From positions 124,001 to 188,000 of the forward strand of contig NZ_CP031217.1 in NCBI RefSeq assembly GCF_003346815.1: a stretch of 64,000 nt of DNA. Direction: 5' to 3'. This stretch comes from Halarcobacter bivalviorum (GTDB lineage: Bacteria > Campylobacterota > Campylobacteria > Campylobacterales > Arcobacteraceae). Each line of letters begins with the position of its first letter. The first letter of the stretch is position 1. This document shows positions 9,177 to 18,256 of the stretch, piece after piece. A program made the position numbers and the translations under genes. Under the pieces are notes generated by a model. The model was not told where the DNA came from and did no database searches. It saw only the letters and a program-made list of their open reading frames with translations.

Positions 9177-11156
9177 TTAACTTTCCTCTTCTATTTTAAT
9201 TGGTAAGATAATAGTAAATTTAGCTCCTAAGTACTCTTTTTCTTTATATTTAATTATTTCATTTTCTACATTGATATAACCATTTAAATGTTTGTTTATA
9301 ATCTCATAAGTCATATATAAACCTATACCTGTGCCTTGACTTTTATGTTTAGTTGTAAAATAAGCATCAAAAATCTTATCTATATACTCTTTTGAAATAC
9401 CACCAGCATTATCTTGTATAGTTATTGTAATATATCCTTCTTTGCCTTGAGTACATTCTATAATATTGCAGTTAGGCATTTTACACTCTTTTTGATACTT
9501 TATTTTAAATTCAATAAGTTTATTTTCCATCTTTTTATTTTCAAAAGCATCAATTGCATTATTTAAAATATTCATAAGAGATTGTAAAAGTTCATTTTCA
9601 AAAGTAATGAAACTTGTTTCTTCTACACTACTTTCTAACTCAATATCTTTTGCTGTAAGTCTTGATGAAATAAGTTGAATAGCTTTTTCATAAATTATAA
9701 GAGTATTTAAGTTTTTTGCTACTTTATTGGGATTAAAAAATTCTCTGAAATCTTCAATTGTTTGAGAAAGATGTTTTGTTGTAGTAACAATAAGTTCCAT
9801 TCCTTTATCAAACTCTTTGTCTTCTAGAATATTAAGCTCTTTTTGGATTCTTGTTCCTGAAGCAATAGTTGAAATTGTAGATAAAGGTTGTCTCCATTGG
9901 TGCGCAATATTTCCTAACATCTCTCCCATTGAAGCCATTTTTGATTGTTGATATAAAACCATATCTTTTTTTCTATTTTCTTCAATCTCTTCTGCAATTT
10001 TTTCATGATATTTTTTAAAAAAGTTTTCAAGAATTTTAGAAATATAAAAAGCTAAAGTTATTAAAATAAGAGTTAAAATAAAACTAATTACTAAGGTCTT
10101 TTTTAATGCTTCATTATTAATCTCTCTTAACTCATCTTTTTTGAGCTCTAAATATTTTAATAAATCTAAATTATAAAATCCTGAACCAATAGCCCATCCC
10201 CAGTCATCAACACCTTTGATATAAGTTGTTTTATAAGCTGGTTCCCCAGTCTCTGGCATAATAGAACCAATATAATTAATAAAGCCTGAGCCTTTTTTTG
10301 CTTGTTTTATAATTTCTTGTGTAATCATAAAACCATTTGAATCAACTAAATCAATTCTATTTTTACCAATATAATCTTTTTTTACATGGGCAAGTTGTTT
10401 CCCCTCATAATCAAAGATAAAAATATAGCCATTTTCTCCGTATCTTACATTTTGAATATGCTCTGCAATTATATGATTTTGGATATTTTTTGTATATTCA
10501 TCTTTGTATTCACCTGTACCAATAACAAGATTAAGAGGTTTGTATAGTTTCATATATGTTAATTTTTCATACTCTTTTCCTGTATTTTCATTGGGTTTTG
10601 TTGCTTTTAAATATCCTAAAAAATCACTATTATTTTTAAAATGTTCAATAGCATCTTTATAAATATAGTGACCATGCATATCTTTTTTATTTGAAATATT
10701 TGTATTTTCAAATTGAGGATAAATAGGATGAAGAACACTTATTCCATTAGGTTTTGCTATATAAAAATAGCCTCTTTGCTCATTGAATCTAATTGCCCTT
10801 AGACTCTCTTTTATTATATTAAGAAGTTCCTCTTCTTTTAGATGAGAATATTTTTTATGTAGATTTTCAATAATACTAAAAGCTTCATTTACTCTTCTTT
10901 TTAATTTCTCCTCAAGGCTTTTTTCAAGATTATTTCTCTCTCTTAAAATATCTTTATATGCCTTTTCAACTTGAAATCTTGTAAGTATTTTATTTGATTC
11001 AATATAGTTTCTTTTATAGATTTCTAAATCTTTTTTAAAATTTTGTTCATTTTGAAAATAGATTAGAATATTTATTAAAATAGCAATAATAAATATAATA
11101 ATTATAGGTGAAAACCTAATAAAAGTTAAAAGCTGTTTTTCGCTTTTTATAAACAA
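9177..11156 (-). CDS. Cache sensor histidine kinase, paralogue of the kinase at 5223
   Basis: Membrane histidine kinase (659 aa) starting at a TTG 2 bp after the upstream lipoprotein stop, with GGAG nine bases ahead. TM1 lies at about 12-30. The periplasmic part has two Cache-like units (EQRGYFYIAKPNG near 120; GENGYIFIFDYEG near 240) and ends in WAIGSGFY. TM2 lies at about 350-372. There is no PAS domain. The H-box AHQWRQPLS carries His419. The ATPase domain includes NILNNAID, DNAGGI, FDAYFTTK and [10 protein letters not shown] Cys-containing insertion (residues about 550-570, CKMPNCNIIEC) sits inside the ATPase domain and is absent from the paralogue. It faces the PAS gene tail to tail, with stops 2 bp apart. 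No cognate regulator is adjacent. Confidence 0.9.
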   Translation of the reverse strand: MFIKSEKQLLTFIRFSPIIIIFIIAILINILIYFQNEQNFKKDLEIYKRNYIESNKILTRFQVEKAYKDILRERNNLEKSLEEKLKRRVNEAFSIIENLHKKYSHLKEEELLNIIKESLRAIRFNEQRGYFYIAKPNGISVLHPIYPQFENTNISNKKDMHGHYIYKDAIEHFKNNSDFLGYLKATKPNENTGKEYEKLTYMKLYKPLNLVIGTGEYKDEYTKNIQNHIIAEHIQNVRYGENGYIFIFDYEGKQLAHVKKDYIGKNRIDLVDSNGFMITQEIIKQAKKGSGFINYIGSIMPETGEPAYKTTYIKGVDDWGWAIGSGFYNLDLLKYLELKKDELREINNEALKKTLVISFILTLILITLAFYISKILENFFKKYHEKIAEEIEENRKKDMVLYQQSKMASMGEMLGNIAHQWRQPLSTISTIASGTRIQKELNILEDKEFDKGMELIVTTTKHLSQTIEDFREFFNPNKVAKNLNTLIIYEKAIQLISSRLTAKDIELESSVEETSFITFENELLQSLMNILNNAIDAFENKKMENKLIEFKIKYQKECKMPNCNIIECTQGKEGYITITIQDNAGGISKEYIDKIFDAYFTTKHKSQGTGIGLYMTYEIINKHLNGYINVENEIIKYKEKEYLGAKFTIILPIKIEEES

Positions 11157-11157
11157 A

Positions 11158-11736
11158 TTACTTCTCCAAGTACTCTATTAATAGAGCTTTTGCTCTATTT
11201 GATAAAACATTTTTATATAAAGTTTCATCAACTTTGTATATATTTTTACTCTCATTTTGAATTTGTGTAGCAACAAAATCTGAATCAATTGAAATTTTTA
11301 CAAATAAGGTATTGTCTTCACTTAACCAAGAATTTTTTATTTTACTCTTTGATATAGCTTTTAATGAAATTTGCTCTGCAATATTATGAATATCTTTATC
11401 AAAACCACTTGGTTTATCAAGTTTTTTTTCATACTCTTTATAGTAAGTTACTATTTGTTTATAAATTTTTTTACTAAGATTATTACTTGCATTAAGTAAA
11501 GTTCTTTTTTTATCAAAATCAGATACTTCCTTTTGTTTTAAGAAAGAGTATCCTAGCACACTAATATAGTTTTTTTCATTTGGATTTTTAATCCATACAG
11601 GAGCATTATCAGAAATTACAACTTGCTTTTTTTGAGTCTCCTCTGTATCATCACTAAAAGGATTAAGTGATGAAACAGAAAAACAACCACTAAATAAAAT
11701 TATTAAGCAAATTGAAGAGAAAAGAGTTTTAATCAT
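11158..11736 (-). CDS. Lipoprotein resembling the LPP20 family
   Basis: Exported lipoprotein (192 aa). The signal peptide ends in a lipobox LFSG-C, giving lipidated Cys18. The mature part starts with an acidic linker, then APVWIKNP and GYSFLK, followed by alternating helices and a strand (NTLFVKISIDSDFVATQI). This layout resembles LPP20-type small outer-membrane-associated lipoproteins of Helicobacter, but the match is by pattern only. It overlaps the purT stop by one base and is followed by the kinase 2 bp later, so the three may share a transcript. The role is unknown. Confidence 0.7.
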   Translation of the reverse strand: MIKTLFSSICLIILFSGCFSVSSLNPFSDDTEETQKKQVVISDNAPVWIKNPNEKNYISVLGYSFLKQKEVSDFDKKRTLLNASNNLSKKIYKQIVTYYKEYEKKLDKPSGFDKDIHNIAEQISLKAISKSKIKNSWLSEDNTLFVKISIDSDFVATQIQNESKNIYKVDETLYKNVLSNRAKALLIEYLEK

Positions 11737-12905
11737 TATCTATCACTATAGTTTTCAATTAATTCTTTTGCTTTTTGAAGTGCTTTGTCACTGCTTTCTT
11801 TATCAAAAGTTAAAGCAACAGCCATTCTTCTTCCTTTATGACTTTGAGGTTTTCCAAATACTCTTGCAAATGAAGTAGCTGTAAAAGCTTCATCTTTTAT
11901 TTCAACAATTGGATTAAATGTATCATCTTTTGCTTTATATGCAGCACTTGCTCCTGCACCATAATCAATAAAGTCTAATGGTAAACCAAGAACTGCTCTT
12001 ACATGAAGGGCAAATTCACTTTGAGATTGAGTAATCATAGTAACCATTCCTGTATCGTGTGGTCTTGGACTTACTTCAGAGAAGTATACTTCATCTGCTT
12101 TTATAAATAATTCAACACCAAAAATACCTCTTCCACCTAAACCATCTGTGATTTTTTGTGCAACTTCTTGAGATTTTCTTTTTGCTTCTTCACTCATGTT
12201 CATTGGTTGCCATGAGAAAATATAATCTCCATCTTGTTGAATATGTCCAATTGGTTCACAAAATACAGTTTGCTTTTCATTTCTTGCTGTAAGCATAGTA
12301 ATCTCATAATCAAAAGTGATAAACTCTTCAACAATTAACTCACTAGCATCACCTCTTGCTTCTTTTGCAAGTTCCCAAGAGTTTTGTAAATCAGCTTCAC
12401 TTCTTGCAATACTTTGTCCATGTCCAGATGAACTCATTACAGGCTTGATTACGCAAGGGAAACCTATTTTAGAAGCTGCTTTTTCTAAAGCTTCAAAAGT
12501 AGTTACAAACTCGTACTTTGAAGTTGGAAGACCAAGTTCAACAGCTGCAAATTCTCTAATATTTTTTCTATTCATTGTTTTATTTACTGCGTCAGCATTT
12601 GGAATTACATGGTAACCTTCTTCTTCTGCTGTAAAAAGTGCTTCAATATTAATAGCTTCAACTTCAGGTAAAATATAAGTTGGTTTTTCTCTTCTAATTA
12701 CATCTAAAATCTCATTCTTGTTTTTCATATTGATAGTATAAGCTTTGTTTGCAACTAATTGTGCAGGAGCATTATTATAAGAATCAACTGCAATAGTCTC
12801 TATTCCTAATCTTTGTGCTTCAATAATAACTTCTTTTCCTAACTCTCCACTTCCAAGAAGCATAATCTTTATAGAGTCTGATTTAAGAGGTGCTGTAAAA
12901 TTCAT
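11736..12905 (-). CDS. purT: Formate-dependent GAR transformylase PurT
   Basis: Phosphoribosylglycinamide formyltransferase 2, which uses ATP and formate to formylate GAR in purine synthesis without folate. Length 389 aa is normal for PurT. Seen: the N-terminal Rossmann-like segment ([13 protein letters not shown]), the ATP-grasp core ([17 protein letters not shown]) and the metal-binding part ([25 protein letters not shown] is the usual C-terminal block, in sequence order). Other purine genes of the window (purM, purA) lie elsewhere. The lipoprotein gene starts on its stop codon. Confidence 0.95.
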   Translation of the reverse strand: MNFTAPLKSDSIKIMLLGSGELGKEVIIEAQRLGIETIAVDSYNNAPAQLVANKAYTINMKNKNEILDVIRREKPTYILPEVEAINIEALFTAEEEGYHVIPNADAVNKTMNRKNIREFAAVELGLPTSKYEFVTTFEALEKAASKIGFPCVIKPVMSSSGHGQSIARSEADLQNSWELAKEARGDASELIVEEFITFDYEITMLTARNEKQTVFCEPIGHIQQDGDYIFSWQPMNMSEEAKRKSQEVAQKITDGLGGRGIFGVELFIKADEVYFSEVSPRPHDTGMVTMITQSQSEFALHVRAVLGLPLDFIDYGAGASAAYKAKDDTFNPIVEIKDEAFTATSFARVFGKPQSHKGRRMAVALTFDKESSDKALQKAKELIENYSDR

Positions 12906-12919
12906 TTTTTTATTTTTCC

Positions 12920-13660
12920 TTATTTAGTTATTTGTTTTTCATAGAATTTTTTATCAAGTTGGGTTAACTTATATTTTTTGATAATAGATTTAAGAATTAT
13001 CACATAATCATATCCAATAGCAGAGTATTTCGTCATATCTTCACTTAAGATAAGACCATTAATAAACTTTCCATTCTTTCTCATTTTTTCTCTGTTATCT
13101 CTAAAGCTTTTATAAGCTCCTGTTCTATTTAGATTTCTCATATAAACAGCAATAGAAGATTCTAAGTTAGGAAAAATTCTTACCATATGTTTTTTCCCTT
13201 CTTCTCTTCTTAGGGGTACCATTCCTATTTTTTTATCATAAGTCCAGTGTCCAAAAATATTGTTTGCTTCTCTTATAAATCTACTTTTCCCCCAAGCACT
13301 CTCTGTTGCTGCTTGAGCAATGGCAAGTGATGGTGGAATAATATCTACTCTATTTAAAAAAGTTTTATAGTCATAGATATTTTTTACTTTATATTTTTTT
13401 TGTAGTTTTTCTAACTCTTTATACTCTTTTGAGTCTTTGTTTAAATCTTTTTTTCCATCAAGTGAAAGAATAAAATCTCTCTCTTTTAAAATTTTTAGAT
13501 TTTCAATTTCAACTTTTTTACCAAGAAAATTGAAGAAATAATCCTTTGCTTTTTTTCCTTGAAGTTTATAATATTCTTGTGAGAAACCTTTATTTGAACT
13601 ATTTGCTAAAGCAAAAGAACAAATAGTTAGTACAAGAAAAAGTATTTTTAATAGTTTCAT
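12920..13660 (-). CDS. Bax-like N-acetylglucosaminidase-domain protein
   Basis: Exported protein (246 aa) with a signal peptide (residues 1-19) and a C-terminal glucosaminidase-type domain like E. coli Bax and GH73 peptidoglycan hydrolases. The core [21 protein letters not shown] carries the expected catalytic Glu120, followed by [10 protein letters not shown] and [16 protein letters not shown]. It probably trims peptidoglycan glycan strands in the periplasm. The first half is Lys-rich and not recognised. It lies 3 bp after dapF, so a cell-wall grouping with DAP synthesis is plausible. Confidence 0.85.
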   Translation of the reverse strand: MKLLKILFLVLTICSFALANSSNKGFSQEYYKLQGKKAKDYFFNFLGKKVEIENLKILKERDFILSLDGKKDLNKDSKEYKELEKLQKKYKVKNIYDYKTFLNRVDIIPPSLAIAQAATESAWGKSRFIREANNIFGHWTYDKKIGMVPLRREEGKKHMVRIFPNLESSIAVYMRNLNRTGAYKSFRDNREKMRKNGKFINGLILSEDMTKYSAIGYDYVIILKSIIKKYKLTQLDKKFYEKQITK

Positions 13661-13663
13661 TTT

Positions 13664-14404
13664 TTATCCTATTGTTGTTGTAAAAACTTTTTTAACTGCA
13701 CCTTTAAAATAGATTTTCCCATCTATTTTAGAGATAGTTAGCTCTTCTTGACTTTTTGGGTAAACAAGAGCTTTTTTATCTACAAGGTTTAAATCAAGAG
13801 CTCTTAAAAAACAAGCAACCATACCTGTTCCACAAGCTTTTGTCTCTCCTTCTACACCTCTTTCATAAGTTCTTACATAAAGTTTTTTATCTTCAACTTT
13901 TACAAGATTTACATTTGCATTATGTTCATATCTCATTTTTGCACATAAATCATGGTCATATGCTTTTAAATCATCTACAATAGTTACTAAATGAGGAACA
14001 CCAGTATCTATTAAATACCAAGTAAATCCTTCTTGTTCAAAACTATCTTTAATAATTTTAGGTTCAGTCATTTGAGTTTGTACTACATCATCTTCTACAA
14101 TTGATTCTATAAGTCCAGCTTGTGTTAAAAATTTCATTGAAGAGTTCGCTAAGCCATTATTATAAGCATAATGAGCAACTGCTCTTGTTGCATTTCCACA
14201 CATAGCTGCAACACTTCCATCACTATTATAAAATAACCATTTAAAATCTGCATCTTTACTTGGAATAAGTGCTACTAAACCATCTGCACCAATTCCTTCT
14301 GTTCTATTACATAGTTCAATTGCTTTGTTTGAAAAATCTTCTTCCACAAAAGTGTGAAAAATCACAAAGTCATTTCCACTTGCAGAGTATTTTGTATATG
14401 TCAT
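13664..14404 (-). CDS. dapF: Diaminopimelate epimerase
   Basis: Converts LL- to meso-diaminopimelate for peptidoglycan and lysine. The two catalytic cysteines are present: Cys69 in MCGNATRA and Cys191 in ACGTGMVAC. The N-terminal SASGNDF motif is also present. At 246 aa it is slightly shorter than the E. coli enzyme (274 aa), as in other Campylobacterota. The ATG overlaps the end of coaE by 4 bp, so the two are probably translated together. Confidence 0.96.
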   Translation of the reverse strand: MTYTKYSASGNDFVIFHTFVEEDFSNKAIELCNRTEGIGADGLVALIPSKDADFKWLFYNSDGSVAAMCGNATRAVAHYAYNNGLANSSMKFLTQAGLIESIVEDDVVQTQMTEPKIIKDSFEQEGFTWYLIDTGVPHLVTIVDDLKAYDHDLCAKMRYEHNANVNLVKVEDKKLYVRTYERGVEGETKACGTGMVACFLRALDLNLVDKKALVYPKSQEELTISKIDGKIYFKGAVKKVFTTTIG

Positions 14405-14991
14405 ATTATTTCCTCAATAATTCTTTCAACTTCATTTTGTAAATTTTTTAAATCTTTAGAGTTATCAATTACCATATCGGCTAACTCTTTTTTCTTTTCT
14501 ATATCCCATTGATTTGAGATTTTTATTAATGCTTCTTCTTCACTAATATTGTCTCTTTTCATTAATCTTTGTACTTGTAAATCTTTTGGAGTATAAATTA
14601 CAAGTGACCGAGGAATAGGATAGTGCATTTTTTCAAAAAATAGTGGAATATCTATGAAATAAGGTTTATCTTGGCTTTCAAAAAGTCTTGACCTTTTTAC
14701 AATTTCATCTTTGATTAGTGGATGAAGTAAAGCCTCTAGGTTCTCTTTGTTCTCTTCATTTGTAAAGATGATTTTTCCTAGCTCTTTTCTAAGAACTTTT
14801 CCATTTTGAACATATTGGCTACCAAACATTTCAGCAATTTTATTTGAATTTTCATCCAGTAGTTTATGTGCAATTTCATCTGCATCAATTATTAAAAAAC
14901 CATGAAGTTTGAAAAGGTTACAAACTGTACTTTTACCTGTAGATATTCCGCCTGTAAGGGCGATTGCATTTTTAAATAAATCATTACTCAT
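14401..14991 (-). CDS. coaE: Dephospho-CoA kinase
   Basis: Final step of coenzyme A synthesis: phosphorylation of the ribose 3'-OH of dephospho-CoA by ATP. The P-loop is GGISTGKST (residues 14-22), followed by IDADEIAHKLL, which holds the substrate-binding Asp, and LLHPLIKDE in the lid region. Length 196 aa is normal. It overlaps dapF by 4 bp. Confidence 0.94.
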   Translation of the reverse strand: MSNDLFKNAIALTGGISTGKSTVCNLFKLHGFLIIDADEIAHKLLDENSNKIAEMFGSQYVQNGKVLRKELGKIIFTNEENKENLEALLHPLIKDEIVKRSRLFESQDKPYFIDIPLFFEKMHYPIPRSLVIYTPKDLQVQRLMKRDNISEEEALIKISNQWDIEKKKELADMVIDNSKDLKNLQNEVERIIEEII

Positions 14992-15042
14992 AGTAAATAT
15001 TTTACTATAAAAATGATTTATTTATAATTATTTAATGATAGA

Positions 15043-15588
15043 TTATCTTTTAGCGATACCAGTTAAAGCTCTATATTGAGATGCTGGGAATACGAAAGAA
15101 GCGTGGTGAATTTCTGTTGAGTAGTAATCTAAATCAACTAATAAATCAGATCTTTGTAAGATTATATCTGCTGTTGGGTGATATTTTTTAGAAGCTAAAA
15201 CTGCAGTTTCATGTCCAAATTTGAATGGCATAGCAATCCAAAATTTTTCACCAACAAGTGATAAGTCAGCTTTTAATTTCTCTTCATCAGCACTAAAACT
15301 TGCAGTAGAAAAAGTAATAAGCCCATCATCTTTTAATACTTTTTGAATATTTGCAAGAAGTAGCTCATCAAGATTTACATCAGTAAAAATGATTAAGTCA
15401 ATATTTTTTTCATCTTTTGAAGTTAAAATTGAAGTGTCACCATATTCTACATTTTTAATATTATGCTTTTCAACTTCTTTTTTTAATTCATCATTTACAG
15501 TCCCAATAACTAAAATGTTTTCTGGTTCTTTATGCGTACAAATAGGAGTATGCACCATCATTTCATTAAAGGCTTGATTATTTTTCAT
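15043..15588 (-). CDS. Reduced spermidine-synthase-like protein
   Basis: Protein of 181 aa resembling the C-terminal Rossmann domain of spermidine synthase. The start MMVHTPICTHKEPENILVIG matches the YHEMxxHxPL..VLIIG stretch of SpeE, and the end YYSTEIHHASFVFP matches the conserved YYxxxxHxAxFxLP. The N-terminal beta-barrel (about 60 residues in E. coli) is missing. The aminopropyl-donor loop GGGDG reads GTVND. Aminopropyltransferase activity is therefore doubtful; a related but changed role is possible. No frameshift upstream explains the short N-terminus. It is divergent from purM. Confidence 0.72.
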   Translation of the reverse strand: MKNNQAFNEMMVHTPICTHKEPENILVIGTVNDELKKEVEKHNIKNVEYGDTSILTSKDEKNIDLIIFTDVNLDELLLANIQKVLKDDGLITFSTASFSADEEKLKADLSLVGEKFWIAMPFKFGHETAVLASKKYHPTADIILQRSDLLVDLDYYSTEIHHASFVFPASQYRALTGIAKR

Positions 15589-15617
15589 TTTTATAAGTCC
15601 TTATATTTTATAAAATT

Positions 15618-15628
15618 TTAGGTATAAT
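15618..15628 (+). promoter_or_regulatory. purM promoter -10
   Basis: TATAAT at 15623-15628, preceded by TTAGG, sits about 99 bp before the purM ATG. It is the best -10 in the divergent spacer. Confidence 0.5.
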
Positions 15629-15726
15629 AGCAAAATACTATTAAACTAAATAAATATATCTTGAGACTGCAAAAAATTAAGTTTATATTTAAGAGTAATA
15701 TTCAAAACAAAAAAAGAAGGAAAATA

Positions 15727-16722
15727 ATGTCAACAGTAAGTTATAAAGATGCTGGTGTAGATATTGATGCTGGAAATCAGTTTGTTGAAAATATCAAGCC
15801 ACATGTTAAATCTACTTTAATCCCAGGAGTACTTGGAGGAATTGGTTCTTTTGCAGGTGCATTTGAATTACCAACAGGTTATAAAAACCCAGTTTTATTA
15901 TCAGGAACTGATGGGGTAGGTACAAAACTTAAACTAGCAATTGACTCAAAAAAATTTGATACAGTAGGAATTGACTTAGTAGCAATGTGTACAAATGATT
16001 TACTTTGTAATTTTGGAGAGCCATTATTTTTCCTAGATTATTATGCAACTGCAAAACTAGAAGTTGCAGAAGCAACAGATGTTGTAAAAGGTATTGCAGA
16101 AGGTTGTATTAGATCTGAGTGTGCCTTAGTAGGTGGTGAAACTGCTGAAATGCCAGGAATGTACAAAGAGGGTGACTTTGACTTAGCAGGTTTCTGTGTT
16201 GGTATTGCAGAAAAAGAGGAGTTAAATAGAGTTGAGAAAATAGAAGAGGGTGATGTATTAATTGCTCTTCCATCTTCAGGTGTTCACTCAAATGGATTCT
16301 CATTAGTTAGAAAACTTCTTTTAGAAAAACTTGGAATGTCTTTAGAGGATGATTTCCAAGGTAAAAAATTATCTGATGTTTTATTAGAGCCAACAAGAAT
16401 TTATGTAAAAGAGTTTAAAGCAAATAAAGACAAAATCAATGCATTAGCACATATCACTGGTGGTGGTATTACTGAGAACTTACCAAGAGTTTTACCTTCT
16501 CATCTAAAAGCAGTTGTTGATAGAAGTAAAATCAAAGTATTACCTATTTTCGAATTTATGTCTAATCATGTAGAATTAGAAGAGATGTACAGAACATTCA
16601 ATATGGGTGTTGGTATGGTTCTTGTTGTGAACCCTGCAAATGTTGACGCAATATTAGCAAATACAGATGGTTATGTGATTGGTGAAATTAAAGCTGGAAC
16701 AGCAGAAGTAGAGTATATTTAA
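15727..16722 (+). CDS. purM: Phosphoribosylformylglycinamidine cyclo-ligase
   Basis: AIR synthetase: closes the imidazole ring of FGAM with ATP in purine synthesis. The protein is 331 aa from the ATG at 15727, which has a good AGAAGGA ribosome site 7 bp upstream. The frame stays open to a TTG at 15661, but the extra 22 residues are Lys-rich and unlike PurM. Motifs: VSYKDAGVDIDAG at the start, SGTDGVGTK (59-67) for ATP binding, GGETAEMPG, and HITGGGITENLPR near the C-terminal domain. It is a single gene ended by a bidirectional terminator. Confidence 0.97.
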   Translation: MSTVSYKDAGVDIDAGNQFVENIKPHVKSTLIPGVLGGIGSFAGAFELPTGYKNPVLLSGTDGVGTKLKLAIDSKKFDTVGIDLVAMCTNDLLCNFGEPLFFLDYYATAKLEVAEATDVVKGIAEGCIRSECALVGGETAEMPGMYKEGDFDLAGFCVGIAEKEELNRVEKIEEGDVLIALPSSGVHSNGFSLVRKLLLEKLGMSLEDDFQGKKLSDVLLEPTRIYVKEFKANKDKINALAHITGGGITENLPRVLPSHLKAVVDRSKIKVLPIFEFMSNHVELEEMYRTFNMGVGMVLVVNPANVDAILANTDGYVIGEIKAGTAEVEYI

Positions 16723-16741
16723 TAAGCTCTTTTTTCTTATC

Positions 16742-16773
16742 AAAAAGGCGAGTTTAAAAGCTTGCCTTTTTTT
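16742..16773. terminator. Bidirectional terminator between purM and pirin
   Basis: AAAAAGGCGAG (16742-16752) pairs with CTTGCCTTTTT (16761-16771), with one G-T wobble, around an 8-base loop. There is a T run on the plus strand and the complementary A run on the other side. It serves purM and, in the other direction, the end of the pirin gene, whose stop lies at its edge. Confidence 0.8.
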
Positions 16774-17476
16774 ATGCTTGTGGCATTTCAATAAATAAAA
16801 AATGAGAGTTACTACTTGCTAGAATAGTTAACTTTTCTTCTTTTGTGATTTCCAGGGCATCACCTTCATTTAAGTCTATATTATTAATTGATGAAGTTCC
16901 TTCAATTTGTACAAAATATATTTGTCTATTTTTATCTATTTTAAAATCTAAACTATTTCCTTTTTCTAATTCACTTACATAAAGATTCACATCTTGATGT
17001 ATTTTTATAGGAGCATTTCCATCTTTTGATGAGACAATATTTAAAAGTCTATTCTCTCTTTGCTCTTTTTCAAATTTTTGGGAACCATACAGCCTAGGAA
17101 GACCTATAGTAGGGGGAATAATCCAAATCTGTAAAAGTCTTAAATCCTTAGCTTCATGTAGATTATATTCACTATGATAAATTCCATTTCCTGCACTTAA
17201 GTATTGAACTTCTCCTCTTTTTAAGGTCTCTTCATTTCCCATTGAATCTTTATGGGTAATCTCTCCTTCAACTATGTATGAGATAATTTCCATATTATGA
17301 TGTGGATGAGTATCAAAGCCACTTTTGGGATGAACTACATCATCATTTAAAACTCTTAAGACACCAAAATTCATGTTATTAGGATTTTTATACTCTGCAA
17401 AGGAGAAGTGAAATCTTGACTCAAGCCACCCAAGATTTGAAGAACCCATCTTCTCTTTAGATATTTTTTTTAACAT
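16772..17476 (-). CDS. Pirin-family protein (YhhW-like quercetinase fold)
   Basis: Bicupin of the pirin family (234 aa, usual size). The N-terminal cupin has the metal ligands His57 and His59 in THPHHN, His101 and Glu103 in GIYHSEYN, with the family pattern HPHHN...VEGEITHKDSMGN. Related proteins oxidise quercetin or act as iron-dependent redox sensors; the substrate cannot be read. It overlaps the dioxygenase gene by 7 bp and ends the marR-yceI-dioxygenase-pirin series. Confidence 0.9.
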   Translation of the reverse strand: MLKKISKEKMGSSNLGWLESRFHFSFAEYKNPNNMNFGVLRVLNDDVVHPKSGFDTHPHHNMEIISYIVEGEITHKDSMGNEETLKRGEVQYLSAGNGIYHSEYNLHEAKDLRLLQIWIIPPTIGLPRLYGSQKFEKEQRENRLLNIVSSKDGNAPIKIHQDVNLYVSELEKGNSLDFKIDKNRQIYFVQIEGTSSINNIDLNEGDALEITKEEKLTILASSNSHFLFIEMPQA

Positions 17477-18249
17477 AATAAACCCTCCTTATCAAAATAA
17501 AAAGATTCCATGGAGATATTTGAATAGAAAAATTCACTATTAAAAGATACTCCTTTTTTATCTTTAGCACTTCCAAATATAATAAATAAAGGCAAAAAAT
17601 GTTCATCTGAGGGATGATTTTGTTTAAAAGAAGGAGTTTTACTCAAAGCTAGTAACTGATTTTCCTTTCCTTTATTTACTATATTGATTAGCTCATTATT
17701 AAAATTTTTCGCATATTTTTTTATCATAGTACTATTTTGCATATCAAAGAGGTTATGAGTAGTGCCTCCACTTCCTACGATTAAAGCCTCTTCTTTTAAA
17801 CCTTGAAGAGTCTCTCCAAGGTTTATTAGTTGTTTATAACTATAAGAAGTAGGAATTGATAATTGAATAACTGGGACATTTAGTTTTTCATATATCATTG
17901 ATAAGGCAGTCCAGACTCCATGGTCATAAGTAGACTTATCCTTATCAATTGAGACTTCAATTCCTCTTTTTTTTAAATAAGTTATCAAATTAAGAGTTTT
18001 TTCTTTATCACTTTTTATTTCATATTTAAACTCATAAAGTTCTTTTTCAAAACCATAAAAATCATAAAGAAGACTATTCTTTTCATAATTAATCACTTTT
18101 AGAGTTTTTGTTAGGTAGTGAGCAGAAAATATTATGATATATTGAGGTTTTTTTACTCTTTTTGAAAAATTCTCAAAGTTTGTTTTACTAAGAGAGTTTT
18201 TTAGAATAATATTTGGTGCACCATGTGAAATAAATAGTGAAGAGTTCAT
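17470..18249 (-). CDS. DODA/LigB-type extradiol ring-cleavage dioxygenase
   Basis: Class III extradiol dioxygenase of the YgiD/DODA type (259 aa). Likely metal ligands are His9 (ISHGAP), His44 (FSAHYLTK) and His217 (SDEHFLP), with conserved His110 (YDHGVW) and His165 (GGTTHNL). Such enzymes open catechol rings; E. coli YgiD acts on DOPA, but the native substrate is usually unknown. It lies 7 bp after yceI and overlaps pirin, so it belongs to that operon. Confidence 0.88.
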   Translation of the reverse strand: MNSSLFISHGAPNIILKNSLSKTNFENFSKRVKKPQYIIIFSAHYLTKTLKVINYEKNSLLYDFYGFEKELYEFKYEIKSDKEKTLNLITYLKKRGIEVSIDKDKSTYDHGVWTALSMIYEKLNVPVIQLSIPTSYSYKQLINLGETLQGLKEEALIVGSGGTTHNLFDMQNSTMIKKYAKNFNNELINIVNKGKENQLLALSKTPSFKQNHPSDEHFLPLFIIFGSAKDKKGVSFNSEFFYSNISMESFYFDKEGLLC

Positions 18250-18256
18250 CTTTTTA

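Noticed and set aside
15661-15726. TTG-initiated N-terminal extension of purM
   Set aside because: The extension is Lys-rich, unlike PurM, and the ATG at 15727 has a better ribosome site and gives the normal length.
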